A stretch of DNA of 64,000 bases. Source: Streptomyces poonensis (lineage in GTDB: Bacteria > Actinomycetota > Actinomycetes > Streptomycetales > Streptomycetaceae). How positions within the stretch are numbered: position 1 is the first letter of the stretch; each line of letters begins with the position of its first letter. The notes beneath the pieces were generated by a model. It made no database searches. It was not told where the DNA came from and saw only the letters and a program-made list of their open reading frames with translations. Made by a program: the position numbers and the translations under genes. Location of the stretch: NCBI RefSeq assembly GCF_014650915.1, contig NZ_BMVW01000011.1, positions 186,001 through 250,000 of the forward strand, given 5' to 3'. This document shows, in pieces, positions 53,300-61,932 of the stretch.

Positions 53300-53496
53300 G
53301 TGTGCTCCTGGCCTCGGTGATGGGGGGAAGGGACGTACAGGAAGTGCAGACGTCCACGGACTTCGCGCATGGCGGGCACGGCGACGTCCGTGGACATGCA
53401 GACGTACGGATCGGCTGACGTCACCACGCGGGGCGCGGCGCACGGGGCCGCGGGCCGCAGGCGCTGAACGTGCTGCCGGCGGCCGGGCGGCCCACG
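53300..53496 (-). promoter_or_regulatory. Dyad-containing gap between the radical SAM and monooxygenase genes
   Basis: GTCCACGGAC (53352-53361) and GTCCGTGGAC (53386-53395) form 10-bp arms. TGCAGACGT occurs at 53345-53353 and again at 53397-53405. It could be a second promoter, an attenuator or an operator; no clear -10/-35 pair is seen. Confidence 0.45.
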
Positions 53497-54657
53497 TCAG
53501 ATGAAGGGGTCGAAGTCCTCGGCCAGATCCGCCGGCCCGGGCCGCGACGGGAGCAGCGTGATCTCCTGGTTGGTGCCGTGCCGGGCGCACACGAAGCGGC
53601 AGTCCTCGCTGGGGTCGATCACCGTGGTGTCGGCGGCCGACCACATCTCGGCGAAGCTCATCCGCTGGATGTCACCGATCCGGCCCTTGGGGTTGCCCCG
53701 GTGGTAGGGGCAGACGAAGACGCCGGTCGGGGTGACGGTGGTGCGCAGCTCGGCGACCGCGCAGGCGCGGTACTCCTTGGGCTGCACGGGGTCGGTGCCA
53801 CGGCGTACGGCCTGCCAGTTGGAGGAGTGCAGGACGTGGAAGGAGTCGTCCTCCAGCTCGCGCAGCCGGGCGATCTGCTCCTCGACCGCCTCGATGTCCT
53901 CGGGACGCTGGTTGACCGTGTAGTGGTCCTCGTCCAGCATCGCCTTGACCTCGAAGTAGTCGCAGCCGATCTCCCGGGCCAGGACCCCGGCCCGGTACAC
54001 CTCGTCGTAGTTGGAGTCGGTGACCCGGCCCTCGTCGTCGAAGCGCTGCATCAGCAGGAACGAGTAGCCGAGCCGGCCCTGCTTGCGCGAGGCGAGCAGC
54101 CGCATGTTCTCGATGACCTGCGGGAAGGCGCTGTGCTTGCCCCGGCTGGGGCGGAAGGCCTGGAAGGTGTCGGCGCTACCGGCGTCCACCGAGACCCGGA
54201 CCCAGGACAGCATTCCGGCCAGCTGGTCGATGTGGCGGTGGATCTGGGTGCCGTTGGTGACCAGACCGAGCTGGATGCCGGCCCCGTGGAGCACCTCGAT
54301 GATCCGCCCGATGGCCCGATGCAGCAGCGGTTCCCCGCCGCCGATCAGGATCACCGCGCGGACGTCCGAGTCGGCCAGCTCATGGGCGAGCCGGACGATG
54401 CGGTCCTGGCCTATCTGGCCGTGGTGCAGCACCTGGGAGCTGATGCACTCCGGGCAGGCGAGGTCGCACACGGTCGTGGGATCGAGGTCGACGACGAGCG
54501 GCGAGGGCAGCCGCTTGCCCTGGGCGACGTCGAGGACCGAGGGGTACACCGAACGCTGGTAGATCTTGCCCACCAGGTCGAGATTGCGCTCCACGAACTG
54601 GGTGCCGAGCTGGGTGCCGAGGGTGGTTCCGGACGGTACGGAATTGCGGTCGGGCAT
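53497..54657 (-). CDS. Radical SAM enzyme with SPASM-like C-terminal cysteines
   Basis: The 386-residue protein has the CxxxCxxC cluster motif in [14 protein letters not shown], the GGE-type SAM motif [11 protein letters not shown] and a C-terminal set of cysteines ([30 protein letters not shown]). These could hold auxiliary iron-sulfur clusters as in SPASM/twitch enzymes. Such enzymes oxidise or rearrange peptides or sugars; BtrN-like twitch enzymes oxidise amino-cyclitols. It is the first gene of the minus-strand cluster, next to the CebR boxes. ATG 54657 is taken because GGAAAG lies 11 bases upstream; a GTG at 54669 lacks spacing. Confidence 0.9.
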   Translation of the reverse strand: MPDRNSVPSGTTLGTQLGTQFVERNLDLVGKIYQRSVYPSVLDVAQGKRLPSPLVVDLDPTTVCDLACPECISSQVLHHGQIGQDRIVRLAHELADSDVRAVILIGGGEPLLHRAIGRIIEVLHGAGIQLGLVTNGTQIHRHIDQLAGMLSWVRVSVDAGSADTFQAFRPSRGKHSAFPQVIENMRLLASRKQGRLGYSFLLMQRFDDEGRVTDSNYDEVYRAGVLAREIGCDYFEVKAMLDEDHYTVNQRPEDIEAVEEQIARLRELEDDSFHVLHSSNWQAVRRGTDPVQPKEYRACAVAELRTTVTPTGVFVCPYHRGNPKGRIGDIQRMSFAEMWSAADTTVIDPSEDCRFVCARHGTNQEITLLPSRPGPADLAEDFDPFI

Positions 54658-54819
54658 GCGTGCTGTCACTTTCCGGTTCGGCGGACGAAGAACGAACGGC
54701 GCAAGTGCAGTCGTGGGAGGGCGGGGGGAGTGGGGAGAGGAAGGCGGTGACGAGACGGCCGGCAGGCCTGACCGACAGCTCTGGCTGACAGACCTGGACG
54801 GCACCGGTGCGACGGTGCC

Positions 54820-54833
54820 TGGGAGCGCTCCCA
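54820..54833. promoter_or_regulatory. CebR box 1 (minus-strand operon side)
   Basis: TGGGAGCGCTCCCA is the exact 14-bp palindrome known as the CebR operator of Streptomyces cello-oligosaccharide genes. It lies 25 bases downstream of a TTGACA element read on the minus strand. Confidence 0.9.
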
Positions 54834-54864
54834 AGAAGGTGGCCGAATCGATGGTGCCTGTCAA
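54820..54864 (-). promoter_or_regulatory. Putative promoter of the radical SAM operon
   Basis: Minus-strand TTGACA at 54864-54859 is followed after about 17 bases by a weak -10 region (CACCTT), then by CebR box 1 near the expected transcription start. A LacI-family repressor bound there would block initiation. Confidence 0.55.
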
Positions 54865-54919
54865 CCGGCCTGCGCGAACTGGTTGTCGAGCACAGCCGGT
54901 TGGCTGGATCCGGTCGCCC

Positions 54920-54964
54920 TTGACAACGACGGCGCCGCCGGGAAAGCCTGTGGGAGCGCTCCCA
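54920..54964 (+). promoter_or_regulatory. Putative promoter of the GH1 gene
   Basis: Plus-strand TTGACA at 54920-54925 stands exactly 25 bases before CebR box 2, the mirror image of the arrangement for the opposite operon. The -10 hexamer is weak. Confidence 0.5.
54951..54964. promoter_or_regulatory. CebR box 2 (GH1 beta-glucosidase side)
   Basis: A second perfect TGGGAGCGCTCCCA, 91 bases before the GH1 ATG. CebR is released from this sequence by cellobiose or cellotriose in the species studied. Confidence 0.9.
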
Positions 54965-55054
54965 TGCCGCGCTGTCATGCCGCTCCATGGAAGGCTCCCG
55001 CAGACGGGCGGGACCGAGGGCGCACTCAGTCACCTCACCAGGAGGGCCGAACGG

Positions 55055-56455
55055 ATGACCGCTGCGAGCACCGAACCCGTGCCGAGCGCCCCCGTGCCGA
55101 GCGAGGCCGTGGACGGGCTGCCCGTCGACTTCGTCTGGGGCGCGGCCACGTCCGCGTACCAGATCGAGGGGGCCGCCGCCGAGGACGGGCGTACGGCGTC
55201 CATCTGGGACACCTTCAGCCACACCCCGGGCGCGGTGGCCGACGGCGACCACGGTGACGTGGCCTGCGACCACTACCACCGGATGCCCGAGGACGTCGGC
55301 CTGCTCGCCGATCTCGGGCTGGACGCCTACCGCTTCTCCCTCTCCTGGCCGCGCATCCAGCCGGGCGGCAAGGGCCCGGCGAACGCGCGCGGCCTCGCCT
55401 TCTACGACCGTCTGGTCGACGAGCTGCTGGCCAAGGGCATCACCCCCTGGGCCACGCTCTACCACTGGGACCTGCCCCAGGAACTGGAGGACGCGGGCGG
55501 CTGGCCGGCCCGCGACACGGCGTACCGTTTCGCCGAGTACGCCGGGATCGCGGCCGCCGCCCTGGGCGACCGCGTGACGAACTGGATCACCCTCAACGAG
55601 CCGTACTGCTCGGCGCAGCTCGGCTACTACAACGGCATCCACGCCCCCGGCCGCAAGCACTTCCCGGACTTCACGAAGGCGGCCCACCACCTGCTGCTCG
55701 GCCACGGCCTGGCGGTCCAGGAGGTGCGGGCGCAGGCACCGCGGCCGCCGCGGGTCGGGATCACGTTCAACCCCACCGTCGCGCATCCCGCCTCGGACGC
55801 GCCCGAGGACGTCGAGGCCGCCCGCCGGGCCGACGCGCTGGGCACCCGGCTCTACCTCGACCCCGTGGTGCACGGCCGCTACCCGGAGGACCTGCTCGCC
55901 GACCTCGAGCCGTACTCCGCCACGCCGCCGGTCCAGGACGGCGACCTGGAGGCCATCGCGCAGCCGCTGGACTTCCTCGGCGTGAACTACTACTTCCGCA
56001 ACGTCGTACGGCCTTCCGCCGAGCCGCACGGCTACGAGTCCGTCCCGCAGACCGACCGCCCCTCGACCGCGATGCCCTGGGAGATCTACCCGGAGGGGCT
56101 GACGGACCTGCTCACCCGTATCACCCGGGAGTACGGCGCTCTGCCGCTGTACATCACGGAGAACGGCGCCGCCTTCGACGACGAGAAGTCCGCCGTGGAC
56201 GAGTCGGGGCGCGTCCAGGACACGGACCGCATCGCCTACCTCGCCGACCACCTCGCGGCCGTCGGCCGGGCCCGCGCGGCGGGCGCGGACGTCCGCGGCT
56301 ACTTCTGCTGGTCGCTGATGGACAACTTCGAGTGGGCGTACGGCTATGCCAAGCGCTTCGGCCTCGTGCACGTGGACTACGCCACGCAGCGGCGTACCCC
56401 GAAGGCCAGCGCCCTGTGGCTGCGGGACGCGGCCAGGGCGGCACGGACCCGCTGA
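55055..56455 (+). CDS. GH1 beta-glucosidase (BglC-like)
   Basis: The 466-residue protein is a complete family 1 glycoside hydrolase: N-terminal signature [15 protein letters not shown], acid/base Glu in TLNEPYC and nucleophile Glu in YITENGAAF. It has no signal peptide and acts in the cytoplasm. BglC-type enzymes split cellobiose to glucose and in S. scabies also tune the CebR response by removing the inducer. The ATG follows AGGAGG. It is divergent from the ten-gene operon and shares its CebR-box control region. Confidence 0.95.
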   Translation: MTAASTEPVPSAPVPSEAVDGLPVDFVWGAATSAYQIEGAAAEDGRTASIWDTFSHTPGAVADGDHGDVACDHYHRMPEDVGLLADLGLDAYRFSLSWPRIQPGGKGPANARGLAFYDRLVDELLAKGITPWATLYHWDLPQELEDAGGWPARDTAYRFAEYAGIAAAALGDRVTNWITLNEPYCSAQLGYYNGIHAPGRKHFPDFTKAAHHLLLGHGLAVQEVRAQAPRPPRVGITFNPTVAHPASDAPEDVEAARRADALGTRLYLDPVVHGRYPEDLLADLEPYSATPPVQDGDLEAIAQPLDFLGVNYYFRNVVRPSAEPHGYESVPQTDRPSTAMPWEIYPEGLTDLLTRITREYGALPLYITENGAAFDDEKSAVDESGRVQDTDRIAYLADHLAAVGRARAAGADVRGYFCWSLMDNFEWAYGYAKRFGLVHVDYATQRRTPKASALWLRDAARAARTR

Positions 56456-56529
56456 CGGGGGAACGGTGAGCCCGAGGAAAGCAGCCTCCCCGCTGTCCTC
56501 GGACGGGGTGGTTCCGGACACTGGGGAAG

Positions 56530-56585
56530 CGTCCGGAACCGCCCCGCACTCGCCGTACCCGGAACCGCCCCGCACGCGCCGTACC
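56530..56585 (+). repeat. Short direct repeat after the GH1 gene
   Basis: Two near-identical copies (about 28 bp) of a unit containing CGGAACCGCCCCGCAC and CGCCGTACCC stand side by side. Confidence 0.7.
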
Positions 56586-56610
56586 CGGCGATGCGGGGTG
56601 GGGGAAAACA

Positions 56611-56646
56611 CCTGGGGCCGGAATCCTCATCGGATTCCGGCCCCAG
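56611..56646. terminator. Bidirectional hairpin between the GH1 gene and tRNA-fMet
   Basis: Arms CCTGGGGCCGGAATCC and GGATTCCGGCCCCAGG surround a short loop. It can serve the plus-strand GH1 gene and the minus-strand tRNA. Confidence 0.75.
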
Positions 56647-56654
56647 GCCTTCAG

Positions 56655-56728
56655 TAGCGGGGACAGGATTTGAACCTGCGACCTCTGGGTTATGAGCCCA
56701 GCGAGCTACCGAGCTGCTCCACCCCGCG
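56655..56728 (-). tRNA. Initiator tRNA-Met (CAT)
   Basis: A 74-nt gene with anticodon loop CTCATAA (CAT). The three G-C pairs in the anticodon stem (GGG/CCC) and the unpaired first acceptor base (C1 opposite U72) are the marks of an initiator tRNA. CCA is not encoded. Confidence 0.93.
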
Positions 56729-57540
56729 TCGGTGATTCCAGTGTACGCCATGCGCGGGACGGCGCGCACAGGGGTTTCGCCGGGCCCTGTACGTTCCGGG
56801 CAGCGGCGGTCGGCATGACCTGGGCCACCGACCGCTTGCCGATCGTTCTGCCCCCGCTGCCGAGCTCCCGACGGTGTCAGCGCAGCTTGGCAGACAGGAA
56901 GCGCAGGGCGGGGCTGGACACGTCGACGCGGACGGGCAGACAAGCACGCGAGGCCTCTGGTGGAGATTATTTCTCCTTGGCCGAAAACCCATCCACCAGG
57001 GGCTTCACCACGTTGTCAGCCCAACTGGCGCATCGGCCAGTCAGATGGGAAAAGGCTCCCTGGCTTGAGTCGTAGTTGTAGTCGCTGATCGGCCCACCAG
57101 ACCCCGAATTCTGCCTCGGTTCCTTGGTCTGGCCAGCGTTCTGCGACCGCCGGCAGGAGCAGAGCATCGACGGACCCTCCGACCCACGGGATGATCGTGG
57201 TTGATTGCCGTGGTTGCTGACGTGGTTCGCGTACTCGTGGCGGGCCTTGCGCTGTGCCAGGATCGCTGCGGCCTTGTCGAGCGGCCGGCAACGGTCGAGG
57301 AACTGGCGGTGTACCGCCGGAATGGCACTGACGCGCGGGATGTAGCCCTGGCCGCGTCGTAGGGGCACGCCCTGGTCGAGCGCGGCGCGCTCGGCGGGCC
57401 CAGTTGGTCTTTGGAAGAGTCACCGCCGTACGGACAGGTTCCCCACGGTGGCGTTTATGGTCAGCCGCCCTGGGTAACGGGCCACGGTCTCCCGCCCGCA
57501 GCCCGTACCGCAGCTTCTTGCCTCCGCCGGGGGACGTTCG
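56729..57540. other. Gene-free, probably decayed segment
   Basis: In 812 bases I find no frame with a ribosome site and normal codon bias. A minus-strand frame at 56967-57368 reads partly like a protein (QGYIPRVSAIPAVHRQFLDR) but changes character halfway and has no recognised family. The base composition is lower in GC than the core. It looks like the remains of acquired DNA. Confidence 0.5.
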
Positions 57541-58500
57541 TCACACTTCCGCCTTCGATTTCGCTGTGCGTCGAGGTCCGGTGACGTCGATGAGGGCGCT
57601 TGCGGCTGCGGCGGTGGCGGGGCTGGGAGGGATGTCGGCCGGGCTGGTGAGGCTGACTCGTCGGGGGGCGTGCCGGCGGAGCCCGATGGTGGTGACCTGA
57701 GGGTCGCGGGCGGCTTCGAGGGCGAGGGTGGGGAGCAGAGCGATGCCGAGCCCGGTGGAGACGAGGGTTTGGGTGACGACGTAGTCGTCGGTGCTGTGGC
57801 GGATGTCGGGCAGGAAACCCTGGCTGGCGGCTGCGGTCGTGAGGTGCGTGCGGCAGCGTGGGCAACCGGCGATCCAGCGCTGGTCGGCTGCGTCGGCGAG
57901 GTCGGTGTCGGTCCGGTCCGCGAGTGGGTGTCCGGAGGGCAGTACCAGCAGCATCGGGTCGTCGAACAGCGGAGTCCGTGCCGGTTCCGCGGGGGTGTCG
58001 GGGACGTTGTCGTAGTCGAAGGTGACAGCGAGATCGGCGTCTCCGGCGGCGAGGAGCCGGCGGGCTTCGCCTGGCTCGGCCTCGGTGAGCCGGACGTCCA
58101 GGCCGGGTGCGCGTTCCTGCAGGAGGGCGATGGCGGCGGGGACGAAGGTTGCGCACGCGGAGGGGAACGCGGCGAGGCGGACCTGTCCGGCGCGCAGGTC
58201 GGTCAACGCGCTGAGGTCCGCGCGGGCCGCGCGCAATCGGGCAGTGATGGCGTCGGCGTGCGTCGCGAGGGATTGCCCGGCCTCGGTGAGGGTGACACCG
58301 CGGGAGTTGCGGATGACCAGCGTGCAGCCCGTGTCGCGTTCGAGTCGCTTGACGTGCTGGGCGACGGCCGGCTGCGTCCAGCCCAGCGCTTGTGCGGCGG
58401 CGGCCAACGACCCGGAGCGCGCGACTTCGGCGAAGACCAGCATCCGGCGCGGGTCGAGCAGATCACGCACGCTGTCCTGTGATTTCCGTTCATTGTCCAC
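57541..58500 (-). CDS. LysR-family transcriptional regulator
   Basis: The 319-residue protein (from GTG 58500) has the N-terminal LysR helix-turn-helix (RMLVFAEVARSGSLAAAAQALGWTQPAVAQHVKRLE) in pieces that match the family closely. A type 2 periplasmic-binding-like effector domain follows. CPRCRTH at about residue 225 gives a possible redox or metal-sensitive Cys pair. It is divergent from an aminotransferase/exporter pair that it probably controls, with a perfect dyad at its start codon. Confidence 0.9.
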   Translation of the reverse strand: MDNERKSQDSVRDLLDPRRMLVFAEVARSGSLAAAAQALGWTQPAVAQHVKRLERDTGCTLVIRNSRGVTLTEAGQSLATHADAITARLRAARADLSALTDLRAGQVRLAAFPSACATFVPAAIALLQERAPGLDVRLTEAEPGEARRLLAAGDADLAVTFDYDNVPDTPAEPARTPLFDDPMLLVLPSGHPLADRTDTDLADAADQRWIAGCPRCRTHLTTAAASQGFLPDIRHSTDDYVVTQTLVSTGLGIALLPTLALEAARDPQVTTIGLRRHAPRRVSLTSPADIPPSPATAAAASALIDVTGPRRTAKSKAEV

Positions 58501-58506
58501 ACCCGT

Positions 58507-58527
58507 GACCCAAGCACAGCTTGGGTC
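58507..58527. promoter_or_regulatory. Dyad for the LysR regulator
   Basis: GACCCAAGC and GCTTGGGTC form 9-bp perfect arms around ACA. It lies 6 bases upstream of the LysR start codon and about 74 bases from the divergent aminotransferase start, a typical LysR autoregulatory position. Confidence 0.7.
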
Positions 58528-58600
58528 TGCTCGCGTCAAGGTCGCACTTCCGCACAGTCCGGCGGTGGCCCAGGCTGGGGAAATGTCGGAGAACGCAACC

Positions 58601-59683
58601 ATGGAAAACACGCAGGCATCTGAAGGGCGGTCTTCTCTCGCCCTGGCCCAGGCGGAGTTCGACCCCGAGGCCGTCTACCTCAACACGGCCTCCCTGGGGC
58701 TGCCCCCGCGCAGCTCCCTGCAGGCGTTGCAGCGGGCTCTGGAGCAGTGGCGCGCAGGGAATGCGAGCCCGCCGGACTACGACGCCCCGCTCGAAGCTGC
58801 CCGCTCCTCCTACGCAGAGTTGGTCGGCGTGGACGCGTCCCGGGTAGCGGTGGGCAGTCAGGTCAGCGTTTTCGCCGGACTGATCGCAGCAGCCCTGCCC
58901 GCGGGCAGCGAGGTCCTCACCGTGACCGGGGAATTCACCAGCATGGTGTTCCCGTTCCTGGCGCAGGCTAGCCGCGGTGTAGTGGTCAGGGAGGTGCCCC
59001 TGGAACACCTGGCTGAGTCGGTGTCGTCACGGACCGCACTGGTGGCCGTCTCGGCGGTGCAGTCCGCGGACGGGCGCTTGGCCGACCTCGACGCTCTCAC
59101 CGAGGCGTGCGCCGTGACGGGCACTCGGGTTCTGCTGGATACCACCCAGGCAGTTGGCTGGCTGCCCGTGGACGCAGGCCGCTTCGCCTACACCACTGGT
59201 GGTGGCTACAAGTGGCTGCTGGCGCCGCGGGGTACCTGTTTCTTCACGGTGCAGTCCGATCTCGCCGACGAGCTCATTCCGCATACGGCGGGCTGGTACG
59301 CCGGCGGTGAGCGGTGGGACAGCCTCTACGGCGGCCCGCTGCGGCTGGCCGGCGACGCCCGCCGCTTCGATGTGTCCCCGGCCTGGCACTCCTGGGTCGC
59401 CCAGGCACCGGCCTTGGATCTGCTCACCGCGATCGGCCCCGCCGTCCTGCACGCCCACGCGCTCGGCCTGGCCAACCGGTTCCGTGCGGCCGTCGGTCTC
59501 CCACCCGGGGACTCCGCGATCGTCAGCATGGCCGCCGACCCGGGCACAGCCCATCGGCTGGAGCGGGCGGGCGTCATCGGCAGCATCCGTGCCGGCCGGC
59601 TCCGCCTGGCGTTCCACGTCAACAACACCACGTACGACGCCGACCGCGCCGCGGACGCGGTGGCCGGCCATGTTCAGGACTGA
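58601..59683 (+). CDS. Class V aminotransferase-like PLP enzyme
   Basis: The 360-residue protein is a fold-type I PLP enzyme of the class V/cysteine-desulfurase-like group. AVYLNTASLGLPPRSSL lies near the start, LLDTTQAVGWLPVD carries the cofactor Asp and TTGGGYKWLLAPRG the Schiff-base lysine. The substrate is not known. The ATG at 58601 has GGAG 9 bases upstream; an ATG at 58583 is possible. It is followed after 6 bases by a broken LysE-type amino-acid exporter, which suggests a former amino-acid conversion and export unit under the LysR regulator. Confidence 0.88.
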   Translation: MENTQASEGRSSLALAQAEFDPEAVYLNTASLGLPPRSSLQALQRALEQWRAGNASPPDYDAPLEAARSSYAELVGVDASRVAVGSQVSVFAGLIAAALPAGSEVLTVTGEFTSMVFPFLAQASRGVVVREVPLEHLAESVSSRTALVAVSAVQSADGRLADLDALTEACAVTGTRVLLDTTQAVGWLPVDAGRFAYTTGGGYKWLLAPRGTCFFTVQSDLADELIPHTAGWYAGGERWDSLYGGPLRLAGDARRFDVSPAWHSWVAQAPALDLLTAIGPAVLHAHALGLANRFRAAVGLPPGDSAIVSMAADPGTAHRLERAGVIGSIRAGRLRLAFHVNNTTYDADRAADAVAGHVQD

Positions 59684-59689
59684 TCCACG

Positions 59690-60287
59690 ATGACCAACGG
59701 TGCATTCGCCGCGCCTGTGCTGTTCGCGGTGGTGGCGACTAACCCCAGGCGGCGCCACGACACTGGTGATGGCGTCCGGGGCGCGATTCGGCTTCCGCCG
59801 CTCCGTGCCGCTCATCGCCGGCATCGCCATCGGCCTCGCGACGCTGGCGGCCGCCGCTGCCGCCGGACTAGCAGGCCTCCTCCTTGCGATACCGTCGCTG
59901 CAATTGATCGTGACGTTGACCGGATCGGCCTATCTGGCGTTCCTGGCCTGGAAGATCAGCAGGAGCGGACCGCCGAGTTCGCCAACGAACGTGCATGCGC
60001 CGACGAGCCTCATCGGCGGCATGGCCCTGCTCTGGCTGAATCCCAAAGGCTGGACCATGACCCTCGGCGCGGCGGCATCCTTCGCCGCCGTGGCAGGAGG
60101 ACCGTTCCGCCTCGCGGTGTTTCTCGGAACGGTGTTCGCTCTCGCGGCCACCGTATCGCTGATCCTGTGGTGCACCGCCGGGCTGCTGCTCGCCCGAACA
60201 CTGCGGACCAACCGGCACTGGCGGGTGCTGAACACCGTGCTGGCTCTCCTGCTGATCGCCTCGATCATCCCGATGTGGACGGGATAG
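59690..60287 (+). pseudogene. LysE-family amino-acid exporter, frameshifted
   Basis: The ATG at 59690 begins a normal LysE N-terminus (TNGAFAAPVLFAVVAT), but the family's next stretch (TPGGATTLVMASGARFGFRR) is only readable in another frame. The data fit the loss of two bases near 59735. The rest (about 180 residues, six helices) is intact to the stop at 60287. It could be a sequencing error or a true null allele. Confidence 0.8.
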
Positions 60288-60289
60288 CG

Positions 60290-60726
60290 AACTGGCCAGG
60301 CTGGCCCGAGAACGTGCCGGTGGACCAGGCATGGGTCGATGCGGCGGCGACGTCACTACGGGAAACCGGCGTGATCGAGGACACTCTGCGCGCCGCCGGC
60401 TGGTGGCCGGGACGGCACTCCCGGTCGACCGCTGGCGCGAGATGCTCGAGAGGACCGGCTTGGTCCGCATGCACGATGGCGCCGAAGCCTTCCTGACAGA
60501 GTTCGGCGACCTGGACGTGCAGATCAGCGGACCAGGCATCACCTGCGCCAAGACCCCCTTCAGCTTCGACCCTGACAACCTGATCGGCGAGGAGGACCGC
60601 TTCGTCGACCGGAGCGCAACACCGGAGTTTCAGCAGGACTCAGTGCTGACGGAGCGACTCAACCTGCAGGGCCCGGCGCACGCCGCTCGACGCGCCGAGC
60701 TCGGCGCTCAGCGGCCGAGCAGATGA
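60290..60726 (+). pseudogene. SUKH-type (Imm/YrhA-like) immunity protein remnant
   Basis: One frame reads AWVDAAATSLRETGVIEDTL RAAGWWPGR in two successive parts. After a shift near 60410 another frame goes on with PVDRWREMLERTGLVRMHDG, AEAFLTEFGDLDVQISGPG and PFSFDPDN. This is the SUKH-3 pattern of immunity proteins in polymorphic toxin systems. The C-terminal portion after about 60600 no longer matches. It overlaps the end of the RibD-like gene on the other strand. Confidence 0.65.
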
Positions 60727-61853
60727 CGGTTCGGCGCGGTCGCCCGCTCCTCGTACTCCGGGAGTACGACGACATCGGCGCCCGCCGCGGCGAGCAGCCC
60801 GCTCCCGTCGGCGCCGGCCACGAACGTGTCGGGCTCGCGCCAGGCGGTGACCACGCGCCGTACCCCGGCGTCGAGGATCAGCCGGGCGCAGGGGGCCGGG
60901 CGGGAGGCACGGCGGGCGCAGGGCTCCAGGCTGCTGTAGACGGTGGCGCCGGCCAGGCGCGGGTCGGCGGGGTCCAGCTTGGCCAGGGCCGCCTCCTCGG
61001 CGTGGACTACGGGGTCGCCGGCCTCCCGGGAGTGGCCGCGGGCCAGCTCCGTGCCGTCGTCGGCGACGACGACCGCGCCCACGCTGAACGCGGTCCGCGA
61101 GGGCGGGCACTCGGCCGCCAGTTCGCAGGCGAGCGCCAGCCAGTGCCGGTCGGCCGCCGAGACCCGCTCGCCCGTGCCGGGGACCGTGGGGGCGTAGCGC
61201 AGGAGGACGACGTCCCCGACGGGCCGGCTCTCCAGCAGTCGCAGCCGACTGCGCGGTCCGCCGGGGTACGGGCCGGTGCCGAACATCCGGGGGGCGGCCG
61301 CCTCGCCGACGAAGAGGGGGGCGACGGCGAGCTGGAGTTCGTCGGCGAGGCCCTGCCGGAGCAGCTGGGTGTGGATGCGCCCGCCGCCCTCGACCATGAG
61401 GCGCTGGACGCCGCGTACGGTGCCGAGGTGGTCGAGGACGGCCCGCCAGTCCAGTTCGGGGCCGACGGGGACCACGTCGGCCGGCAGGTTCAGGCCGCGT
61501 ACGCGTGCGGCGCCGCTGTCGGTCGTGTACACCGCCTTCGCGCCGCCGGTGTGCCAGAACCGCGCCGCCGGGTCGAGGTCGCCGGACGCGGTGACGGTGA
61601 CCTTGAGCGGGTACTCCGGGAGGCCGGCGGCGACCCGGGCCGCGCGGCGTGCGGGCGAGTTGACCAGCAGCCGTGGGTTGTCGGCGCGCAGGGTGCCGGC
61701 GCCGACCAGGATGGCGTCGCTGGCCGCCCGCACCTCGTCCACCCGGTCGAAGTCGGCGGCGTTCGAGAGCAGCAGCCGCTCCGGCCCGGTGTCGTCGAGG
61801 AAGCCGTCGAGGGAGACGGCGGCGGACAGCAGGACATGAGGCGGCTGGGACAT
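60708..61853 (-). CDS. RibD-like bifunctional protein with swapped domain order
   Basis: The 381-residue protein has a RibD_C/dihydrofolate-reductase-like domain first (HVLLSAAVSLDGFLDD, LMVEGGGRIHTQLL). A cytidine-deaminase-like zinc domain comes second (VVHAEEAAL with the catalytic HAE, and SSLEPCARRASRPAPCARLI with the two Cys). Bacterial RibD normally has the deaminase first and the reductase second. RibD deaminates and reduces the pyrimidine made by GTP cyclohydrolase II in riboflavin synthesis. A GTP cyclohydrolase II gene lies nearby, beyond a divergent MarR gene. The ATG at 61853 lies close to a MarR-type operator. Confidence 0.88.
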   Translation of the reverse strand: MSQPPHVLLSAAVSLDGFLDDTGPERLLLSNAADFDRVDEVRAASDAILVGAGTLRADNPRLLVNSPARRAARVAAGLPEYPLKVTVTASGDLDPAARFWHTGGAKAVYTTDSGAARVRGLNLPADVVPVGPELDWRAVLDHLGTVRGVQRLMVEGGGRIHTQLLRQGLADELQLAVAPLFVGEAAAPRMFGTGPYPGGPRSRLRLLESRPVGDVVLLRYAPTVPGTGERVSAADRHWLALACELAAECPPSRTAFSVGAVVVADDGTELARGHSREAGDPVVHAEEAALAKLDPADPRLAGATVYSSLEPCARRASRPAPCARLILDAGVRRVVTAWREPDTFVAGADGSGLLAAAGADVVVLPEYEERATAPNRHLLGR

Positions 61854-61897
61854 GGGCGTACTCCTGATTCGTCCTGGGGCGTCCTGGGGCGACTCCC

Positions 61898-61915
61898 TGG
61901 TTCAACTTTTAAGCA
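61898..61915. promoter_or_regulatory. MarR operator, copy 1 (between ribD-like gene and marR)
   Basis: Read on the minus strand this is TGCTTAAAAGTTGAACCA, one mismatch from the pattern TGCTT-N8-AAGCA seen twice before ribA. It lies just upstream of the marR -10 box. Confidence 0.65.
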
Positions 61916-61932
61916 ATTACTACACTGTCGGC

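Noticed and set aside
56967-57368. 133-codon minus-strand frame in the decayed segment
   Set aside because: It has mixed character, no ribosome site and no recognised domain, and is more likely a remnant than a gene.
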